A program made the position numbers and the translations under genes. The notes below the pieces were generated by a model. It ran no database searches and was not told the DNA's origin. It was given only the letters and a program-made list of their open reading frames with translations. Below, one piece after another: positions 58,978 through 64,000 of a stretch of DNA of 64,000 nt. Source of the DNA: JAWXCB01 sp034440455 (GTDB taxonomy: Bacteria; Bacteroidota; Bacteroidia; Chitinophagales; CAIOSU01); assembly GCA_034440455.1 (NCBI GenBank), contig JAWXCB010000113.1:1-64000 (forward strand). Reading direction: 5' to 3'. Within the stretch, counting starts at the first letter, position 1; every line of letters starts with the position of its first letter.

Positions 58978-61227
58978 CTACTGCAAAATAATTTTATGAA
59001 TCAGGGTTTTGCCTGAATTTATACATCTTGCAAAATACATTCCGCGCGGCAAATTACTTCCGTCAAAAACAACTTGCTTCCGTTCACCGGCAAGCATGTT
59101 GCCTTCAAACAATGCGCTGACAAGTGCGCCCTGTGTATTGAAAATTTGAATGGCCCCTTTACCTTCTTGCTCTGCAAGGATGTTAATGTTCACTTCACCG
59201 CTTGATGGATTCGGATAAAGTTCGATGCTTGCAGCAGTTGTGTTTGCGCTCTCCAATTCATTTTTAGTTGAACCCGCGCAAGCTGACTGTGGATTGCTTG
59301 TGCTGGTTGCTGCCGATGTTGATGTGGGAGTTTTATACAACACAAATCTGTCAATCTTAAATTGGTTTGAGCGCCCCGAAAACTGCACTCTGTAAATTCC
59401 CGCTGAAGGGAAGTCAACGAAAATATCATGCGGGTCGTGGTCTTTTGTTTTTGTTTCCCATGACCAGTTATTGTTCGATACGTTGTGATATACTTTAAAC
59501 CAACTTGCGCCCAGCGTGAGCGTGGAAGAGTTTTTTATTCCAAAGCCGTTGCCTTCGGGAAATTTTATCCATACGTCATTAAAGTCAGTGCGCTGTGGCG
59601 CAGCGCTGCGGATTTGCAAGCGGTATCTGCCGGGATTATTGATTTGAACACTGTAAGTGAGAATGCCCGTACCCGCTGCAAGAGCAGATGTAGTTGTGTT
59701 TCCATGTCGCCATTCATAATAGCCGCTGCCTGTATATCCTGAAATTTCTGTGCGCTGCGTCCAGTCGGCAACAACAGGCTGCGATTCAATTTCAATTACA
59801 ACTAATCCGTTTTGTTCATTGTAAATCGCGCAGTTGCCGCCACCGGGATTTCCGGAATTATTTACAACAACAATCGCCTCATCATATCCCGTTGCTCCGA
59901 GATTGTCCATTACGGTAAGTCGGAAAATGTAGGTGTCTGCAACAAGATTTGAAACAGACAAGTTGGGCGTGGTTGCATTTGCTAATGTTGCCGTTGAACC
60001 GCTTTGTTTTGTCCAGAGGTATGTTACTGCATTTCCTTCGGGGTCATTGCCTGAACCATTCAGCGTGGTGCTGTTGACGGGAAGCGTTAATGTTTTATCC
60101 ACGCCTGCATTTGCAGTTGGAGGAAGATTAGCAGTTGTGCCTGCAACAGTAAATGAAATCGCAAGCGTTGCTCCCGCAGTTCCACCGCCATTGTTCGATG
60201 AATAAGCAGTTGCAGAAAGCGTATGCGCTCCTGCTGCTAATGGCGGATTGAGTTTATTGTAGTTGATGTTGTTGCCGGAAACGCTTTCGCCCGCATACGA
60301 GTATGGCGGCTGGTTTTCATTTTTCCGCACACCGTTTAAAAAAAACACTACGCTTCCCACACTGGCAGGATTTGTGTTTGCGCGGATGTTCAGATTCACC
60401 GTTGGAAGCGTGGAATAATTCAGCACATCTCCATTTACAAGCATTCTGATGTCTTGCTCGTTGTCGGCATTAATTAATGTGAAAGAAGTAACGGCAGGAG
60501 TTGTTCCGCTGCTTGCAGAAACTGTTACCGTGGCTTCATCAAAAGCAGTCGCGCCTCCATTATCCGCTACGGTTAGTCGAAAAATGTATGTTCCTGCAAC
60601 AAGATTTGTAGCAGACAAGTTTGGCGTAGTTGCATTTGCTAAAGTTGCCGCTGGTCCGCTTTGTTTTGTCCAGAGGTAAGTAAGCGCGCCTCCTTCGGGG
60701 TCATTACCTGAGCCATTCAGCGTTGTACTGTTAGCGGGAGGCGTTAATATTTTATCCGCGCCCGCGTTTGCAGCAGGCGGCTGATTGGTGGTAGAATTTT
60801 CAACAACTGTAAACGACACAGTACGCGCAGTTCCTGCTGTGCCCGTTCCGTTTTTTCCAACGTATGGAGTAGCAATGAGCGTATATGCGCCCGGTGCAAG
60901 CGATGGCATAATCGGTTTATAGTTTACTGAAGTGCCCGCTCCATAATCGCCTGCAAAAGCATAAGGCGCACTGTTTTCAACCACGCGAGTTGTGTTGAGC
61001 AGGAACACTACGCAGCCTACTGTAGCCGGAGAAGTGTTTGCTACTATATTTAAGTTGCGCGTAGGCAAAGTGGAATAATTCAGCACATCACCATTCACCA
61101 GCGTTCTAATCGGCACATCCGTGTCGGCATTAAAAAGGATGAGCGATGTTACTGATTGTTGGGCTGCGGCAGGAATCGTTACGCAGCACACGAATAGTAG
61201 TAAGAAGAGTTGCAGGTTTTTTTTCAT
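58978..61227 (-). CDS. T9SS-exported protein with PKD/REJ-like repeats and carbohydrate-binding-like domain
   Basis: A 749-aa exported protein; signal peptide about 1-22. A duplicated unit follows: a module containing DVLNYSTLPT and NANTxPASVGxVVFxLN, then a PKD/REJ-like domain (NQPPAANAGADKILTPPANS, TLNGSGNDPEG, YLWTKQSG). The copies are at about 25-235 and 240-455. After these comes a CBM6-like beta sandwich (GLVVIEIESQPV, GRYRLQIRSAAPQ, FKIDRFVLYK; about 470-640) and a T9SS tail (IELYPNPSSGEVNINILAE to LIHKIILQ). Probably binds polysaccharide at the surface or in the medium; no catalytic domain is seen. Its own terminator follows. Confidence 0.9.
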   Translation of the reverse strand: MKKNLQLFLLLFVCCVTIPAAAQQSVTSLILFNADTDVPIRTLVNGDVLNYSTLPTRNLNIVANTSPATVGCVVFLLNTTRVVENSAPYAFAGDYGAGTSVNYKPIMPSLAPGAYTLIATPYVGKNGTGTAGTARTVSFTVVENSTTNQPPAANAGADKILTPPANSTTLNGSGNDPEGGALTYLWTKQSGPAATLANATTPNLSATNLVAGTYIFRLTVADNGGATAFDEATVTVSASSGTTPAVTSFTLINADNEQDIRMLVNGDVLNYSTLPTVNLNIRANTNPASVGSVVFFLNGVRKNENQPPYSYAGESVSGNNINYNKLNPPLAAGAHTLSATAYSSNNGGGTAGATLAISFTVAGTTANLPPTANAGVDKTLTLPVNSTTLNGSGNDPEGNAVTYLWTKQSGSTATLANATTPNLSVSNLVADTYIFRLTVMDNLGATGYDEAIVVVNNSGNPGGGNCAIYNEQNGLVVIEIESQPVVADWTQRTEISGYTGSGYYEWRHGNTTTSALAAGTGILTYSVQINNPGRYRLQIRSAAPQRTDFNDVWIKFPEGNGFGIKNSSTLTLGASWFKVYHNVSNNNWSWETKTKDHDPHDIFVDFPSAGIYRVQFSGRSNQFKIDRFVLYKTPTSTSAATSTSNPQSACAGSTKNELESANTTAASIELYPNPSSGEVNINILAEQEGKGAIQIFNTQGALVSALFEGNMLAGERKQVVFDGSNLPRGMYFARCINSGKTLIHKIILQ

Positions 61228-61484
61228 TTCAGAAAGGGATTAAAAAGAAAATAAAGAGCGGCAAAGAAAAGCAGGGATTATGAGGATGGATGGAAATTGT
61301 TGGAAATAAATCTCCGCAAATTATCCCCGATAATAGGCGCTCGTTGTTCGTTTTTAGTTGATAGTAGCTGCGCGTAATACCGGCATCCTCTCAGTTCACG
61401 CAAGTCTTCAGCACATGCACTGCGCATATACTGACTTGTGTGTATGAATAGATTTTTTTTGTCTTCTAATAATTCAAACAATGC

Positions 61485-63995
61485 TCACTTCCCCTTCCCC
61501 TCATACCCAATCATATTCCCCAGCAAGCGATACGCGCCCGGAACACCAGCAGGCAGTTGGCGAAAAAATGAAATGCCCGTGTAGATGAACACGCCCTTGC
61601 CATAATCTGCAAGCAGCGTACTTCCTTTCAGCGGTTCTTCATTCGGGTCGTTGCAGGCAAAAAGCGGAACGTAGCTGCTGTCCCACTCGCTGGCGAAATA
61701 TAATCCGCGTTCCTGCACCCAGCCTTCAAAATCTGTAGAGGTGAGTTTGTTGGGAAAATTAAAAATGGGATGCGCAGGATTCGTCATCGTCATGGGCGCT
61801 TCTTCCACCGTCACTCTGCCGCGACCGATTTTAAACGGATACGGACCGAAATCATTTGTAAGCAAGCCCGCAGTAGTTTGATATTGCACGATGAGGTTGC
61901 CTCCATTTTTCACATAGTCCATCAGCTTTTCTTTTTGATGCGGCAACCATTGTTCGGTATTATAAGCGCGAATGCCGATGAGGATGGCGTTGAATTGTGA
62001 AAGATTTGTTGTCGGTAAATTTTCTTTCGTGAGATACTTCACGTTATAACTTGCATGTTCCAATCCTTCGCCAACTTCATCGCCCGCGCCTTTGATGTAG
62101 GCGATGTTGGTTCCGCTCATTTTTATATCGAGTTTGATGACTTTGATTTTTGCTTTTGGAAATAACACTTGATAAGGAATGTGGTCGTAAGCAAGCTCAA
62201 TGAAATCACGGCTGTAATAGTTGATGTCATAACGCGCCTGAGTGATTGGCTTGAACGCAGGATGCAATTCCGTTGTCGCGCTTCCTGCTGCCGGAGTGAG
62301 CAGGAATTTCAATTCACGCTCTTCGCCTTTTTTTGCAAGCGTTACCGGAATGCTTGCCGGCTCTGTTTTCCAGCCCGCAGGCAGATTGATGAATGCAACT
62401 TCGCCTGCAACGCTGTCTTTCCATGCTTTTACGGTGAGCATAATTTCCTGCGATTTTTCTTCGGAAAAAATCAGCACGGATTGATGCGGATGAATTGTTC
62501 TGTCAGGAGCTACAACAAACGGGCGATAGATTTCACCTTTCACTCTATCAACCCATTTGTAGGCAACGGGGCGACAAAATTCAATTGCAACGCCATTGAT
62601 GGAAATATTAAAACACGCCTGCATCGCAGGAAAGTTTTCCGGCAATGCGCGCATCGTTGCATCAGGCAGCGGATACATGCCCGCATTCATTTGTTCAGCC
62701 GACAACCAATACGGCTGGCTGATTGCAGAAGAAATTAATAGCAGAGAATCATTGCTGATTTCCGGCTTGTTGAATTGCAACGCCTTTCCTTGTGTGCTAC
62801 TGAACCCGTTTGAATACGTGATGCTGTTCAATTGCATTTTCACCTGCGAACGATTGATTGCCGTTGTCTTCACCTGCACTTCTGCGGTGGAAGAAAAATC
62901 AGTTGCTGCGCTTTCTAAAAATATTCCGCACACTGCGCTAATCGCTTCTTTCACTTCTTCCAGTTTGTTGATACTCCAGAAATCTTTTTTGCCGGATAAT
63001 AACTGATAGGCTTCCAGCAGATATTGCAACACGCTGGTTTTATTTTTCGCATCAAATTCATTGTATGCCTGCTTCAATAATTGCGCAACCTTATCGCTTC
63101 CCTGTACGCGCTTCCACGTGATGTCAATATCCTCAAACAAATTTTTCTTTGCCTGAACTCCCTTTACAAATTCTAAATACTCGATTTCACTGCCGCGTTG
63201 TTCGGCTGCGCCAAAGCCCTGACTCTTGTGCTTCGAGCGGCTGCGCGCTGCAATCTCCGTTACGGATTCGCCCAACTCAGGAATGTATTCGCCCGCATCC
63301 ACCGTTATTTTATCCGTAGTGTCGAGTTTGGTTTTTGACTGCTGATAGAACCAAGTTGATGTGTTCCAGTACAAACGCTTCGCCTGCCACGTTTCAACAA
63401 CATTCAACTGTTCAGGAAATAGCGCTGGGTTCGCAGCCATGTCAAATGCTTTTTCCGCGAGATGGGCAGATGCGGAATGATGTCCGTGCGTGTCATAATT
63501 ATATTTCAAAGGCGGAAAGCGCGTGAGGATAACATCCGGTTTGAATTTCCGAATCACATACACCATGTCTTCCAGCACTTCCAGCTCGTTCCACTTTTGC
63601 AATGTTTCCGTGTGTGTTTTGGAAAAGCCGAAATCATTTGCGCGGGTAAAGAATTGCACTCCGCCATCTATCCTTCGGGCAGCAAGCAACTCTTGCGTGC
63701 GGATTAAACCAAGCAATGCTCCCTGCTCGGTGCCAATCAAATTTTGTCCGCCATCGCCCCGCGTCAATGACAAGTAGGCGACATCCAGATTTTCTTTTTG
63801 CGCGAAATAAGTAATCATCCTTGTGTTTTCATCATCGGGATGCGCGGCAATGTAAAGCACACTGCCAAGCGTATTCAGCTTTTTCAGCAGCAGCAGGATT
63901 TCGCCCGTGTCGTAATTGCGGGGTTGCGCTTTAAGAGATGTGAGACTTGAGATAAGAGATAAGAGACAAAGTAAGAGTGTAGTTTTTCTTCTCAT
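61485..63995 (-). CDS. PIG-L family deacetylase with C-terminal ThuA-like region
   Basis: An 836-aa exported protein; signal peptide about 1-23 (SLKAQ). The PIG-L/LmbE zinc deacetylase domain (about 35-240) has the signature AAHPDDE and a second metal-site THGHH. A long middle region holds beta-sandwich modules (about 350-580). The C-terminal part (about 600-836) has GIRAYNTEQWLPHQKEKLMDYVKNGGNLIVQY, typical of a ThuA/class-I amidotransferase-like fold. Enzymes of this family remove N-acetyl groups from sugar conjugates; the substrate is unknown. The signal-peptide codons consist of ATCTCTT-like word repeats. The start lies 5 bp inside the window edge. Confidence 0.9.
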   Translation of the reverse strand: MRRKTTLLLCLLSLISSLTSLKAQPRNYDTGEILLLLKKLNTLGSVLYIAAHPDDENTRMITYFAQKENLDVAYLSLTRGDGGQNLIGTEQGALLGLIRTQELLAARRIDGGVQFFTRANDFGFSKTHTETLQKWNELEVLEDMVYVIRKFKPDVILTRFPPLKYNYDTHGHHSASAHLAEKAFDMAANPALFPEQLNVVETWQAKRLYWNTSTWFYQQSKTKLDTTDKITVDAGEYIPELGESVTEIAARSRSKHKSQGFGAAEQRGSEIEYLEFVKGVQAKKNLFEDIDITWKRVQGSDKVAQLLKQAYNEFDAKNKTSVLQYLLEAYQLLSGKKDFWSINKLEEVKEAISAVCGIFLESAATDFSSTAEVQVKTTAINRSQVKMQLNSITYSNGFSSTQGKALQFNKPEISNDSLLLISSAISQPYWLSAEQMNAGMYPLPDATMRALPENFPAMQACFNISINGVAIEFCRPVAYKWVDRVKGEIYRPFVVAPDRTIHPHQSVLIFSEEKSQEIMLTVKAWKDSVAGEVAFINLPAGWKTEPASIPVTLAKKGEERELKFLLTPAAGSATTELHPAFKPITQARYDINYYSRDFIELAYDHIPYQVLFPKAKIKVIKLDIKMSGTNIAYIKGAGDEVGEGLEHASYNVKYLTKENLPTTNLSQFNAILIGIRAYNTEQWLPHQKEKLMDYVKNGGNLIVQYQTTAGLLTNDFGPYPFKIGRGRVTVEEAPMTMTNPAHPIFNFPNKLTSTDFEGWVQERGLYFASEWDSSYVPLFACNDPNEEPLKGSTLLADYGKGVFIYTGISFFRQLPAGVPGAYRLLGNMIGYEGKGK

Positions 63996-64000
63996 TACAG

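Noticed and set aside
61278..61481. 67-codon minus-strand frame after the PIG-L gene
   Set aside because: It starts at TTG, has no recognisable family and its residues look non-coding.

Overview
The window looks like a chromosomal segment of a Bacteroidota bacterium, probably an environmental member. The evidence is several secreted proteins ending in type IX secretion (T9SS) type A sorting domains, TAnnTTTG-type -7 promoter motifs, almost no Shine-Dalgarno sequences, LptD/OstA/MCE outer-membrane genes of Bacteroidota type, and DUF2911, DUF4197 and PIG-L families common in that phylum. Moderate GC content and many short palindromic intergenic repeats fit the same picture.

Layout. Positions 1-31,000 are dominated by two giant secreted-protein genes. 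The first (781-11670, 3629 aa) is a mosaic of Ig/PKD-like modules, a beta-helix-like segment, a glycine-rich stretch and six GGxGYT repeats; it has no recognisable T9SS tail. The second (16177-30942, 4921 aa) has a proprotein-convertase P-domain, about 170 four-cysteine Asp-rich repeats resembling Dictyostelium CTDC repeats, and a T9SS tail. Between them lie an FnIII protein, a RAYT-like transposase flanked by inverted hairpins and 21-bp tandem repeats, an LptF/G permease and a DUF4197 lipoprotein. Near-identical 79-bp palindromic elements sit just upstream of both giant genes.

Positions 31-45 kb hold pckA, a YqaE/Pmp3 microprotein, three T9SS or secreted beta proteins and a response regulator fused to an HATPase. 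This stretch is also a gene graveyard: a PHB-depolymerase-like gene with its catalytic core deleted, a DUF2784-like membrane gene with an in-frame stop, a zinc-ribbon gene split by a higBA toxin-antitoxin module, and an antitoxin followed by the stump of its YoeB-like toxin. An alpha-oxoamine synthase follows.

Positions 45-64 kb are mostly housekeeping: a short-chain dehydrogenase with a repeat-derived in-frame insertion and a B12-binding radical SAM enzyme, then an envelope cluster (lptD divergent from amidase-mlaD-ostA), folB, tRNA-Cys, DUF2911, DUF167, a sodium:solute symporter with an overlapping 38-aa membrane peptide, a T9SS carbohydrate-binding-like protein and a PIG-L deacetylase.

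The strongest candidate for something undescribed is the second giant protein. Its repeat array is divided by two kinds of punctuation into blocks that I count by hand as 42, 42, 22, 22 and 40 units. No replication origin, CRISPR array, rRNA or prophage was seen.
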